Shown here piece after piece: positions 41,184 to 53,000 of a DNA stretch of 64,000 bases (positions are counted from its first letter, which is position 1; every line of letters begins with the position of its first letter). Origin of the DNA: Taeniopygia guttata. Lineage: Eukaryota > Chordata > Aves > Passeriformes > Estrildidae. A program made the translations under genes and the position numbers. The notes under the pieces are model-generated. The model worked only from the letters and a program-made list of their open reading frames with translations, ran no database searches and was not told the origin of the DNA. The DNA lies in assembly GCF_048771995.1 (NCBI RefSeq), contig NC_133024.1, forward strand, positions 89,374,501 to 89,438,500, written 5' to 3'.

Positions 41184-42237
41184 AAAATAAAAAATAGCTG
41201 ATACAGTCAATCCTCAGGCAGATTTCTTTGCAGCTATAACAGACCTACTGCCTAATCAAAAATGTGCTGCTGATTCCACAGCAAATTAAAAGAATCGGAT
41301 AACAGGGAGACTAAAACATGATCTAGCAATGTACTAACAGCAACGTCAGAAGATAGTATCATTTAAAAAATGATAACATCCATACCTACTTAGTTGAAAA
41401 TTAATTATAGAAGTCCACATATTACAATTCAATGAGAAACCATAATTCCTCCTGTGCAGATTAAAATATGCACCAAATCTTTAACACATCAGTGAGAATT
41501 TCCACACTAATATTTTCTGACACTTTGCACTCTTGTAGTCACTGTGAACACCCTGGAGATAGGTGCAGCCCAAAGGGGGTAAATTCTGTTCAGTTTCCAG
41601 TTCTGAAAATTATTTTAGTTGTGAAATCTTTGGGAATTTAGATATGAGAAAAAACTGTAACAAAACAGTCTCTTCCATGTGAACAAGTGATAGTAGTAAA
41701 AGCCATGCTGTATTTGCACACATTTCTGTCCAATGTGTATTTCTCTCATATGCATATTAGGAACATTTAGTTTAAGGGTTTGTTTGTGTGAACTCCAACC
41801 TGCCTTTAGCCATAGCAATTATTTTTTTTAGGCAAAATTAATATTTCATACTGTCAGTTATTTTTAATGCTGAATAAGACGAGAACACTTGCTTCAGAGC
41901 ACAGAGGAAGAGTCTTAATGAACAAGTGGTTGGGTACAGAGCAGAACAGCATCTGGAAACTAGAAGAAAACAATATTTCATAGATCATTTGGTATAATTG
42001 CCACATAAATAACTGACTTATGCAGCAAAATACTTTAAGAAAACCATTTAACATTCTAATACACATTGATTTGCCTCACAGTGAGGTAGAAAGCATTTCA
42101 TTTAACAGGGAGGTTTGTGGCTCAGCTGATACAAGTCCCAGAGTGCTCAGTGGCAGGGCCTTGGAAGAAACCTGAAGTGACATGTAGTGAAGGACTCATT
42201 CAAATAGGAATACTTTGGTCCACATAGGCTACATGTA

Positions 42238-42470
42238 GAATCACAGAATCATAGGACTCTTTAGGTTAGAAAGGTATGTTAGTTCATCAAGTCCAACTGT
42301 TAATGTAGCACTGCAAACTCCACCACTAAACCATATCCCCAAGTGCCACATTTATGTGTCTTTCAAACCCCTCCAGGATGGTGCCTCCCTGAGCTGCCTA
42401 CTCTAGCCATATCGGGCCTGGCACTCCTTTTGGTGAAGAAATTCTCCCTACTATGTGCATGCTCTTTTGC
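42238..42470 (-). repeat. CR1 LINE 3'-end fragment
   Basis: Reverse-oriented CR1 begins 'gaatcacagaatcatagga' and continues with 'caagtccaactgttaatgta', 'actaaaccatatccccaagt' and 'tggtgaagaaattctcccta'. It is moderately diverged and ends at about 42470. Confidence 0.92.
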
Positions 42471-45400
42471 TAAGAAACATGTTATTATTACTTACCATTT
42501 ACCCCCAGGTGACTTTTTTTGCCTCTTTTGGATGTTAACACCCCATTTGCACCATAGTGGGATGCTTTGTTTAACCACAAATGTAGTCAGTTAGAAATCA
42601 TTCTAGTTTTGAAAAAAAAAAAAATACAGTCAAGACACTTTAAGAGACTAATTTCTGCTTTAGAAATCACACAGGTGAACAGTACAACAAAAAAGGGCTA
42701 AGGAACAGAGCACAGACAAAAGGAGTCAGGCAGCTGAGAGCAGGAACCAATAAAGCCAAAGCCACAGCAGAAAGGTCATTACATTATCTCTTTAGTGCAC
42801 ATATGGTCCTCATGTAAAAAGCTTCTGTCCCATCTGTGAGGTTGCCCTACCAATATGTGTTAATGACATGCTGAGACATCATTTCAACTGCAGAGTTGAT
42901 TTTCTCCAAACTCTTCATTTGGTCATTACCAGCTCTCCTCCTCTCCACAATAAAACAGCATGGGGTATCACTGAACCAATTCAGGTCTGTAGCAACTGCA
43001 TTGATGAGTCCTTATAATGTTACATATTTGGAAACTGCAAAATGAGAGAAAACAGAAGTAGTTTTAGGATTTCTTCAATGCACATCCCTCTGCTTTCCTT
43101 TAAATTTCAGAAAGATTCTGTCCTTGGAGTCAGCCTAAGTATTAATGTCTATAGAACACCAATGACAACCAAAGTATTCACATTTAATATGTTTTCATCA
43201 TTTTTTATCAGAATTATAGAAATCAAATATTTGCCAGCAGGAAAATCTGGACCATCTTTCTGTACTTTTTTGAACATGAGTGAATGTCTGCTCCAATGAC
43301 AGGGACCTTTTCCCAAACTCCACCAAAGATCACGTACAATAGCCATAGGCATCAGTCAAGTGTCACAGCACCCTGGACACCACCCCTAGGGCACCAGGGA
43401 TGTGCATGAGTTAAGTTCTCTTGAGTCACTCCTGACTTGACCCTCTCTGATGATAGTTCTCCCACTATTTCCCCCCTTTGACTAAACAAAGAGGCATGGG
43501 AGACCTTGCTGGTGAAAAAAAGACAAAGCTGGCACGGGATACTTCAGACTTCTGTGTGCCTGCAGCCACTGATCCACCCACCCCACTTAGTTACAGTCCT
43601 TTGCTCAGATTTTTTCCACTAATGCAGCAGTAAGTATTGGCTTTGCGTGGCCAGGCTTGGGTAATGGGGGGCTATGGGGAGAGAGAGGGTCTTCTGTGAG
43701 AAACTGCCAGAAACTTCACCCTCTTGTGTCTGTGAACATCTGACCACTGCTAACTAGAAGTACATAGCATGGACGCTGTAACTGATAAAACTTCCAGTCT
43801 TCTGCAGAGTCAGGATGACATACCTGTGTTAGGTACCTTTTTCTTAATGCAAGCATTTCATTTTCCCCATTGGGTTTAAAGAATTTATTTTTATTTTAAC
43901 TTTTAAAATGTAGGCGGTTTGGGAGGTATTTAAAAGTTGTTTTTCATCAATATGTTCCAAGTTTTAAGCCTGTGCATGGAGGAAGAATAAGGAATAAAAT
44001 GAAACGCTGAGTGTACAAAGAGCAGAACAACTGTTTTTAATTTTTTCTCTTGAAGCACTGGAGGAAGCCTCTGGGAATAAATGCCTGCTTTTCCACTGAG
44101 TTTCACTTAAACTTTGGGAGTTTGAGGTTTTGGGTTTCAGAAGGTTGTACACTTTGATGAGTCAATATTAGTATAAGCATTTGAGACAGGGAATCAGAAC
44201 ATCTGGTTTTGATACCTGCACAAATCTCTGCTGCAGTCATGGAGTGTCTAGGTACCATGAGGGCTACCCTGCAGCTTCAACAGAACAAGTCTTAACTACA
44301 ACACCAAGGTTTAGCTAATGAAACACTAAGTACAATCAAACACAGTTTATCCATTTTGTTGGGGGTTAGCACTTGTGGCTTGGGCACACTTTCACGGGGT
44401 GTAAGAAAAATCTTGCCTGAGCATTCAGTAAAACAGAGTAAAAAGGTAGAGAGGCAGTGGAAAAAAAAAAAAAAAAAAACCACCCAGCAGACAACTGACA
44501 TCTAAGAGGCAGATGTGAGCAAATAATGCAACTGAGTTGTCAGGACATCATTGATAAGCAACTCAGCCAGCATGTCTGTGATTGAGGGTGCAGTTTTAGA
44601 GTTACCATAAGCCCATACAAACTCACTGTCCCTTCTGCCCAAACAAGTAAGAAAGCAAGCCTACACTTTTGATTGTACAGCTCAGAAGAAATACCTGATC
44701 AAGTATGCCAGACAATACAAATTAGTAAGAATTCCTTTGATGTGACTTCCACTAAATTTTAATACTAAAATTTAATACTTTTATAGAATCTTTCTTGGAA
44801 TAGACAATTGTGAAGTACAGAATTCTTATTTTAAAACACTGAATCCTAAATGGTCTTCAGGGGTGTTTTTACACAATTAATTTACTCATTAATGTAAAAC
44901 CAAACAGTACCAATAATGTTATATGTGTTCATATTCTAGTAGTTACATTCCATATTTCTCTGATCTAGAGATAAGCAACATACTGATATACCAAGATAGC
45001 TACTTAGACACTCTTAGCTATGCTGAATAGAAAATATTACTGAAACTAGTAATTCTTGCAAGAATCTCTCCCCAAATATCAAATTAAATGAAGTTGTAAT
45101 CTGAGACAAAAATGGCCTTTTCTGACAAACACCTCTAAGTTGTCTGCAGAAGACTACTTTTAGTTTGATTGAATGAAAGCTTGTGAAAATGCACTTTAAA
45201 AACATGACTGAGCATTCCATACAACCACTTTTTGCCATAAAAAGATGAAGGTAAGTTTGTATTGCACATATGGCCACAGCTAACATCCTTCTGTAACAAC
45301 ATCCTCTGATGTTTATTGTTTCCCTTTTGTACATTCCCTAGAGCATTCTTCACAAAAAGGATTGAAACCAGTGTCCTTCCACGAGTACACAGAAGAGGTT

Positions 45401-46422
45401 CCTCTCCAAGGATAGGGATGATAAAAAAGAACTGCCTAAAAGTTCATATAGAAGTGGTTTTTTTAGTCATATATATGATCTATTAATGTAACAGCCTTTA
45501 AAAAGTTAGAGAACCTGAAAGTTTAGTACTGTGAGTATTACACCCAAGTGTAATGAAGACATGCTGCAAAGTCAGGAAATTATTTCACTACGCTGACCTT
45601 CATTATTAAATATTTGCAATTACAATAAATAATGTTTTCTAACACCTGGGAAGTAAAGAATGACTGTGTAATTCTGTGCTGTCCTGAGTGGGTCACTTTT
45701 ACTGGCTTTTAAATAACACCACCATTTCTACACTGAACTGCAGCCACAGAACATGCATAGTATAAGTCACACAATGCATTTTAATTATTCACATAGATGT
45801 GGTAGGAAGGCAACTCCTTCACTTACCAAACAGCACTAAGAAGTCACCTGAGTGCAGAGCTTTAAGTATCTTTGCCCTTCCTTACAGAAATTCTCTTGAA
45901 AGACAACAAAGATAAAAACACAAGCTTCAGTCAAACCAATCTGAACCTCTTTGGTTGGAGATTACACTCGGAGACTTTTTTATTACTAATTTAACACTAA
46001 CACCTTCATATCCTAAACCCATATTTAGAACAGCTTGTCTAGGTGTAATTCAGCTGGAGAGGAATTCCTTCTTCCTTGTGCTGCCTCCACATAAAATCTA
46101 CATTCCTTCTAAATTATAAAGTACTTACATGTTTTTAACAAATAATACATAAATCACACAAAGGCCAGCATCCTAAATAATAGTGCATAAATTCTTGTTT
46201 TCCTTCATTTACATCTGACACGTTCTTCTGAAAGAGACAGGAAATTCAGACTAACCTTGCTTAGTGATGATTGAGGCTGATGCCTGAGAAGTTGTAGCTT
46301 TCAAAGCAGACCTCCCAGGTAATTTTGCATCTCTTGTTGCTAAAGATACTACATTGAACACAAAGGTTTTGCTCTTAACGTGAACAAAAAAAAATTATGG
46401 CCAACACCAGATTGGATTTCTT
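42471..46422. other. Interval downstream of CHAMP1, no gene recognised
   Basis: No protein gene is seen. An A-run lies at about 44461-44479. The part nearest CHAMP1 (about 45-46.4 kb) is repeat-poor and may include distal 3' UTR, because a further minus-strand AATAAA lies at 45978-45983. This is uncertain. Confidence 0.5.
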
Positions 46423-46428
46423 TTTATT
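46423..46428 (-). terminator. CHAMP1: Candidate CHAMP1 polyadenylation signal
   Basis: Reading the minus strand downstream of the CHAMP1 stop, AATAAA (plus 'tttatt') appears here, about 760 nt after the stop. An ATTAAA variant lies at 46553-46558 and another AATAAA at 45978-45983. The actual cleavage site cannot be chosen from sequence alone. Confidence 0.4.
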
Positions 46429-47189
46429 GTTAAAACATTAAAGCATAACATTTCACCAATTACAGGAAATTTAGGGGTTGTCTGACATTACAAACATCTG
46501 GATCATCAAGAGAAAGTGTTGAGCTATACATACTCTGATGTTAATCTATCAATTTAATGGATATTAGTAAATAATTAAAACATGGCCAAAATACAGAGTC
46601 ACAAAATAAGTACCTTGACGCTTCTAAATCTGAGAGAAGTCAGAGAACTGAGTGCAATAAATTTCCAGCAAATGTCTCTACACTCAATTACAACCTCAGG
46701 GCAGAATTATTCCAGGAATATTGGTAGTTCCTCATATTCTTGCTCATTCACATTCAATTTAGTGAGAATTTTGATTTGAGAACTTGATAAAAACATTTTT
46801 AAAAATACAACATTTAACAAATGTGAAAAAAGAAGTTGTCTTCACAGGAAAATACAGATTGCCTGCCACTCGAGTCCTTAATTGCCTATATGTTTTACAA
46901 ATCTTTACAAAACTAATTTGTATCCATTTTGGTTTCAAAAACATAGTACATCTGAAAAATAAAATATGACTCTACTGATGGGTAATACAAAGACATGAAC
47001 ACGCATTTAAAATTACTTTCAAAAGTAAATCTTTTCAGTAATACAGCTATAAGACAAGTTAAACATAGTACAATAAACCATGCATCTTCTGACTTGTCAG
47101 ATCAGCTAAACTACTCGGTTAACATACAATAACACTTTTGAACACTTCGTAAATTCAGCTTTTCTAGCACAAGGGGAAAAAAAAACAGA
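46429..47189 (-). other. CHAMP1: Probable CHAMP1 3' UTR
   Basis: This AT-rich sequence directly follows the CHAMP1 stop on the minus strand. It has no recognised interspersed repeats and only small chance ORFs. It is inferred to be the proximal 3' UTR, ending near the first AATAAA signal. Confidence 0.6.
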
Positions 47190-50027
47190 TTAAATTTGTT
47201 CTTCAAGTGGTTCAAGGCTGTCCAAGTGTTTTTTAGGTGTATCATCACTATGACGGCTTTGGCAATGGGTTAAATGTTTCTTAAAGCCTCGGGGAAAATT
47301 TGATTCAAAATTACAACGGGGACACTTCAACAGACTTTGACCATGAGCAGCAACATGATTTTTAAGAAGAGACTCCAAGAGAAAAGCTTTGCCACATATT
47401 TTACATTTGTATGGGCTTTGAACATTATGCTTGTTAACTAAATGGTGCAAGACAGCACCTTTTTTCATTGCACGACAGCAACAAATTTTGCAGTAATACT
47501 TTCCCTTGCCACGCTTCATGTATTTTGCTATTTCTTCCTCAGAGATGAAAGCCTCTTTCTCTTCAGTAAACTGAAGCACACACTGTGGCTGCGTAGGCGT
47601 AGTTGCATCCATTTTGCTCTCTTTGCTGTAATCAGATGACTCCATATCATACTGCTCTTGATCACTGTTGGATTCTTGCTCCTTTATCTCCATTGAGTCC
47701 ACCACTGGTTTTCCACACTCACTGCTATTTAGTTCAGAATCTGAGTTCTCCTGGTTTTCCTTCTTGGGCTTCTTTTTTGGGCATGAATATAACATGTGTT
47801 CAGGTGATTCTTTGGCTAATATTGATTGTTCATCCTGTGTGAATAAATCATCCAGTGGTTTCTGATCATCTAAACTGTGTGAGAGAAAGTCACTCTCACC
47901 AGACTCACTAGGTGTTTGAGGCTCAGAGAAAAAGCCCGAAGCAGACTTGTGAGGCTCGGAAAACAGGACGTTCTTCTGGATTTCAGAAGGTACAGTAGTT
48001 TCAGCGTGTCTCTGGACATCAGAGGATAGAGCAGCAGCAGGCTTCTGCATCTCAGAAAATACAGCATGCTTTTGAACATCAGGGGAAACAGCAGATTTCT
48101 GGCAGTCTGTGAAAACAGCTTGCTTGAGTGTCTCAGGAGAAACAGGAGTAGGTTTCTGGGACTCAGTAAAGAGGCCATGTTTCTGAACTTCAGGAGATGT
48201 GGATTTCTGAGACTCTAGAAAGGAAGAAGTCTCCTGAACTTCAGACGAAATGGAAGTGAGTTTTTGGGCTTCAGAAAATAGGGCGTGCTTCTGGACTTCA
48301 GAAGAAATGAGAGTGGATTTTTGGGCTTCAGAACACAGAGCTTGTTTTGGACCTTCAGTAGAAATAGCAGAAGTAGACATCTGATTCTGGGACTCAGAAA
48401 AGACAGCACGTTTCTGGACATCAGTAGAAGCAGTGGGATTAGATTTACGAGTCTCTGGGAACAACACCCTTTTCCGAGGTTCAGGGAAATGAGCCCGTTT
48501 CTGTATCTCAGATGAAGCAGCAGAAGTGGATTTCTGAGTTTCAGAAAAATACATAGATTTCCGTGCCTCAGAGAGTTTCCAAGATTCAGGAGATACTGAA
48601 ACACCAGGCTTACGGACCTCAGGAAAGAAAGAAGGCTTCCAAGAGTCAGAGGAAACAGTGTGACTGGACTTTCGAAGCTCAGGAGAAACAGGGGGAGAAT
48701 GCTTCCACGTGTCAGGGGACAGAACAGGTTTCCAGCCTTCAGGGTAAACAGATGAGATGGGTTTCCAGGGCTCAGAAGAAACAAGAGTAGACTTCTGAGA
48801 TTCAGAAAAGGACGTAGACTTACAGGAATCAGAAACAAGCCTCCTAGGTTCTGGCAACACAACAGAACCAGGCCTTCGGGACTCAGGGGCAGACCTCCGG
48901 GATTCTACGGACACCGACATGGCAGGCTTTGAAGCCCAGGGAGAAACTGCAGAAGACTTCTGCACTTCATGAGGTGAAGGCCTCCAGGGCTCAGGGGAAA
49001 CGGTGGGACCAGGTCTCCACGACTCTGGCGAAACTGCAGAAGCAGGCCTCCGGCTTTCAGGCGAAGAAGCAGAAGCAGGCCTGCGCATTTGAGAGGGATG
49101 CCTCCGTGGCTCAGGAGACCCAGCTGGGGCATACCTCCGTGGTTCAGGGGACGCTGCTGGAGGAGGTTTCTTTGGTTCTGGTGACACAGCTGGGGAGTAT
49201 CTGCGGGGTTCTGGAGACACGGCAGGAGAATGGCGCCGGGGCTCAGGCGATATGGCAGGGGAATGCCGACGGGGCTCTGGAGACGTTGCTGGGGAGTGCC
49301 GACGGGGCTCTGGCGACACGGCTGGGGCTGGCTTCTGTGGGTCAGGGGACACAGCAGGAGATGGCTTCTGTGGGTCAGGAGACATGACAGGAGATGGCTT
49401 CTGTGGGTCAGGAGACACAGCAGGAGATGGCTTCTGTGGGTCAGGGGACATAGATGAGGCTAACTTCTCTGGATTGGGAGATGTGGCCTGGGCTGACTTT
49501 TCTGGATCCGGAGACACAGTCTGGACTGACATCTCTGGCTCTGGGGAAGTCACCTGAGCAGACTTCTGGGGCTCTGGAGACACCGAAGGTTTCTGAAGCT
49601 TGGGGGAAACAACAGGTTCGGATTTGGGGAGGTCAGGAGAAAGGGCAGGTTTGCGTAACTCAGGGGAAAGGGTAGGTTTCTGTGGCTCCAACGTGACACT
49701 TTCCTTGGATGAATCTGAATCTCCTTCTACCTGTTGCTCTTTCTGCTCTTCGTTCCACTTCTCAGGTGCTGCATGCTGTGCTTTGATGTGATAATATACA
49801 TTGCAATACATCTTGCTGGTAAAGAAACATTTATGGCAGTGAAACAGTTTTGCACTTTTTTGATAAAAGATAAGTTTACCCAAACCAGCAGCATCCATTT
49901 CATCACAATACTCTGGGTGAACGGTACCCATATGAATTTGTATGTTTTCATAGTCAGTTCCCCTGAAGCTGCAGTAGTCACATTCCAACCGCTCTGTGGT
50001 TTTACGTAGGATCTGCAACATGTCCAT
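47190..50027 (-). CDS. CHAMP1: CHAMP1, chromosome alignment-maintaining zinc finger phosphoprotein
   Basis: This intronless coding exon encodes 945 aa (human about 812). Two N-terminal C2H2 fingers (C16/C19/H32/H37 and C64/C67/H80/H85) include the family-typical CSFRGTDYENIQIHMG and FYQKSAKLFHCHKCFFTSKM. Residues 116-350 carry many SPE/SPD-type motifs, 420-485 five W-K motifs (W421, W432, W441, W463, W483), and 490-700 FPE/FSE motifs. Three C-terminal C2H2 fingers follow (C846/C849/H862/H867, C875/C878/H891/H895, C902/C905/H918/H921). In human cells CHAMP1 acts at kinetochores and spindles, binds MAD2L2 (REV7), and joins a POGZ-HP1 heterochromatin complex; this is family knowledge. The start has a strong context (AAAAAATGG) shortly after a splice acceptor. 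The extra length is partly explained by a ten-unit 11-residue repeat (residues 200-309). Confidence 0.98.
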   Translation of the reverse strand: MDMLQILRKTTERLECDYCSFRGTDYENIQIHMGTVHPEYCDEMDAAGLGKLIFYQKSAKLFHCHKCFFTSKMYCNVYYHIKAQHAAPEKWNEEQKEQQVEGDSDSSKESVTLEPQKPTLSPELRKPALSPDLPKSEPVVSPKLQKPSVSPEPQKSAQVTSPEPEMSVQTVSPDPEKSAQATSPNPEKLASSMSPDPQKPSPAVSPDPQKPSPVMSPDPQKPSPAVSPDPQKPAPAVSPEPRRHSPATSPEPRRHSPAISPEPRRHSPAVSPEPRRYSPAVSPEPKKPPPAASPEPRRYAPAGSPEPRRHPSQMRRPASASSPESRRPASAVSPESWRPGPTVSPEPWRPSPHEVQKSSAVSPWASKPAMSVSVESRRSAPESRRPGSVVLPEPRRLVSDSCKSTSFSESQKSTLVSSEPWKPISSVYPEGWKPVLSPDTWKHSPPVSPELRKSSHTVSSDSWKPSFFPEVRKPGVSVSPESWKLSEARKSMYFSETQKSTSAASSEIQKRAHFPEPRKRVLFPETRKSNPTASTDVQKRAVFSESQNQMSTSAISTEGPKQALCSEAQKSTLISSEVQKHALFSEAQKLTSISSEVQETSSFLESQKSTSPEVQKHGLFTESQKPTPVSPETLKQAVFTDCQKSAVSPDVQKHAVFSEMQKPAAALSSDVQRHAETTVPSEIQKNVLFSEPHKSASGFFSEPQTPSESGESDFLSHSLDDQKPLDDLFTQDEQSILAKESPEHMLYSCPKKKPKKENQENSDSELNSSECGKPVVDSMEIKEQESNSDQEQYDMESSDYSKESKMDATTPTQPQCVLQFTEEKEAFISEEEIAKYMKRGKGKYYCKICCCRAMKKGAVLHHLVNKHNVQSPYKCKICGKAFLLESLLKNHVAAHGQSLLKCPRCNFESNFPRGFKKHLTHCQSRHSDDTPKKHLDSLEPLEEQI
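49101..49430 (-). repeat. CHAMP1: 33-bp in-frame minisatellite in CHAMP1
   Basis: Ten consecutive 11-residue units occupy residues 200-309, beginning PSPAVSPDPQK three times (one variant PSPVM) and then shifting to HSPAVSPEPRR-like units. The first units are nearly identical at DNA level (plus strand 'ggcttctgtgggtcagg' plus a variable 3' part), which indicates recent tandem duplication. Each unit keeps the reading frame and carries one SP(E/D)P motif, a likely proline-directed phosphorylation site. Confidence 0.93.
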
Positions 50028-50089
50028 TTTTTCTACAGGCAGTAACAGTTTCTACAGCACTGCACCTTTTAAAGAGGATTTTTCAGGTC
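50028..50089 (-). other. CHAMP1: CHAMP1 exon 2 5' UTR with splice acceptor
   Basis: On the minus strand a strong acceptor, 'ctttttcctttattgcag' (AG at 50091-50090), precedes a 62 nt leader that runs to the CHAMP1 ATG. There is no ATG within the leader. A weaker alternative acceptor ('ttactgcctgtag') lies just before the start codon. This supports at least one upstream non-coding exon. Confidence 0.75.
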
Positions 50090-53000
50090 CTGCAATAAAG
50101 GAAAAAGATCAATATAGTTATCCGTCCATGTTAATTTCAACCCTGTCATTCCTAAATAACCACATGGGCTTTTCCCTGCTCATCCCCCCTCCCTTTTTAG
50201 AAAGCATAAATTTTGCACAGATACTGACTACTTCACAGAGAAATCCAAACACAGGTGTCACCAACTCCTGAAAGTAACTTTTGCCTCAGTAAAATTTGAA
50301 AAAACAAAGTTTTTACCAATAGGCCTTCCTATCTATGTAAAAAAACTGGAAACAAATAATAAATAAAGAACCCAGGTGATGAAAAGCAAAGTTTGAATTT
50401 CATTTGATAAATGTGACTTGTTTTCTCCGTTGTCGTCTCCTCCCATATTTGATGTGCTTTTATTTGCACTGTATTCTTTACATTACATGTGAAAACTGAA
50501 AACAAAAAGTACTTTGGAAAGTACTTGAAACACTGCCACTGAGATGAGGCCGTTTAAAAAATGCATCTCCATCATTAAATTTCAAAACAAATCAGCAGTT
50601 TTTAACAAAGGCCAAAAAAAAATTCAAGAAAATAGCAGCCTAAAGCCTAGGCTGTTTTCATCGGTCGAATACTGACTTCCTTTCACTAATTATACAAAAA
50701 AAGATAATGCTGATCATAAAAACTTAATCTATTATGAAAACAACTTTTCCTGTTCCATTATTTCATCTGTTACCACAATAAAACCAAAAATACTATTCAA
50801 GAAAAACAGCAGGGCTTTTTTTCCCAGCTGGTAGTTAACAGTCTGCTGTATCTAAACATTGTTTTCTTCACCCCAAAGACAGAAATTTCTCAAAATTAAT
50901 GTTTTTGCAAGACTTAAAAAAGCCCAATATAACAACAACAACATCAAAAAACAAACAAAAAAAGAACACCTCAAAAACCAACTAAAAATGCCCCCAAATA
51001 TAAATAGCTTTTAATGATTTGGCTAGACTCCCCTATTTCCATAAGAATTTAACCAGATTAGCTACTACAATAATCAGAAAACCAAGTCTAGCCACATTCT
51101 GTAAGTTATATTGACATAAAAGTGGAAGGTAAAAAGGACATTCAAGTAAAACGCACACACTTTTTTCTTGTAGGTTGAAATTAAACAGTTGTTACATTAT
51201 TAATCATGCTAAGCTATCAACCTAATTTTGGAAGGACTTGTACAACACACTGCTTCAAAACACTCAAAATTGTTGTTCAATTTTAACATTAATTTACCTG
51301 TCTAAATATATATTAGACTAACAAGTCTAAAAATATGCATTCAAAGCAAGTTTTCTTAATTTATTCCTAAAGTACTTTCCCCCTGGTTTCTCATGGAAAT
51401 GAGGCTTACACAAACACATTGCCCTACAGTATGCCAATCAAACCGGACAAAGCAATCCAGCCTCACTTTGCATTTCTACACCTTTCATGAAAATCAGGAA
51501 CTAGAGAATGCAAGCAATGTCTCCATTGAGGCAGAATATGTCACAGCGACTTCTCTTTAGCCTCTCTACAAATAGTCTTGAAACATTCAGAGCAAGCAGT
51601 ATCTGATTCAGCTTGTAATTAAGGAAAAGGGGAAGGAATTCAAAATACTACAGCAGTGAGTTGCTTTGGGCTTGGGGTAGAGACAGAATGAAAGCAAATT
51701 AGCAGTGCTGCTAAAGGATGAGATGCATACAGCAAAAAAACAGGAAAGAAAGATTGGCTGAGGAGCAGGAGGGCACAAATCCTTAAGAAATAGATGTTCA
51801 CTAGCTCAGCTGCTTACAGAGCAACTCCTTTGTGTGCACTGTGCATACACACTTCACATTAAGTCACAGGAACAGGCAGATTTCCAACTGGGAAGCATGG
51901 TGGAACCACATATGGAGCTTTAAGAAGGATCCTGCTTTACAACCATGAGGCAAATGAACAGCATCCGACTACAGCCTAGCTACAAATGAGAAGTAATTAC
52001 TCTGCTCTACAAACACTGACGTGGAAGGGCCTTTGGGATATAAATTGCAGTTTCCCAGCATTGCTGGCAGCCATACAAAAGACACCCCAAATTGTAGCCC
52101 ACACCACATTCAATGTTGACCCAAAACACTTCCCAACATCTTATAACAAATTTTTTATGTCTGTAAATGATGAAAATAAAACAGAAAGATGACAGCAGTG
52201 TTCAGTGGGCTGTATCTCTGCAACAGAAAATAACTTGGCAATTGTAAAAACCCACAGTGCATCATGTCTTAGTACTACAAAAGACCTTCAAATCTTTATG
52301 AACTACAGTTTATATTTAGTCTGCAGGACTCAGAACAATGGGAGGAAAGGAAAATTTAAATTTGAAAGCAAAAATTCCTGAATTGCTGATATGAGCGAAA
52401 TAAAAAGGTTTTGCTTTTTTTTTTAAACAAATCACAGCAAAACATAATTAGGACAATGAAGACATACTGCAGCAATCATGTTTTTAGACTTGAAAGGGAA
52501 TTTGTCAATTCCACAATTGGCTGTAATCCTGAATTACCCAATTTCTTTTTATTAGAAAACCAAAAAAGGGGTTTTCTAATTTGAATTTATCACAGTTTAT
52601 AACAAAGTTTACCAGACAATCTTTTCTACTCTCTTCATAATTTCCCAGCTCTTCACATGTCACCTGTTGTCCTTGCTGCAGTTGTTATTCACTGAAATAC
52701 ACTTCACCCCACCTCCCACCCTCTTCCTTTCTTCCAACCAGGAATCCTCTTCTTTTATTCAGTTCTACTTTACTTTATGATGAAAATTCCCACTTTCTTT
52801 CCAAATACAACAGTTAGAAAAAGTCAGTGGCTCCCAAATTCCACAAATTGTCCACATTGCTGCTAAGCTTTTTTGACCATGCATGAGATTATTTTGGAAC
52901 CAAAGAAATTACAGGCACAGTCCAAACATCCAAAAGTCTTGACAGTCAAGCCTTTTGCATAAGAAATAACATTAAAGAGCTGAAGGCACTTTGTCTCACA

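Noticed and set aside
48929..49557. Plus-strand ORFs with repeated Gly-Asp-Gly-Phe-Cys-type units
   Set aside because: They are the antisense of the CHAMP1 33-bp repeat; CHAMP1 has zinc fingers, splice context and family identity on the minus strand.
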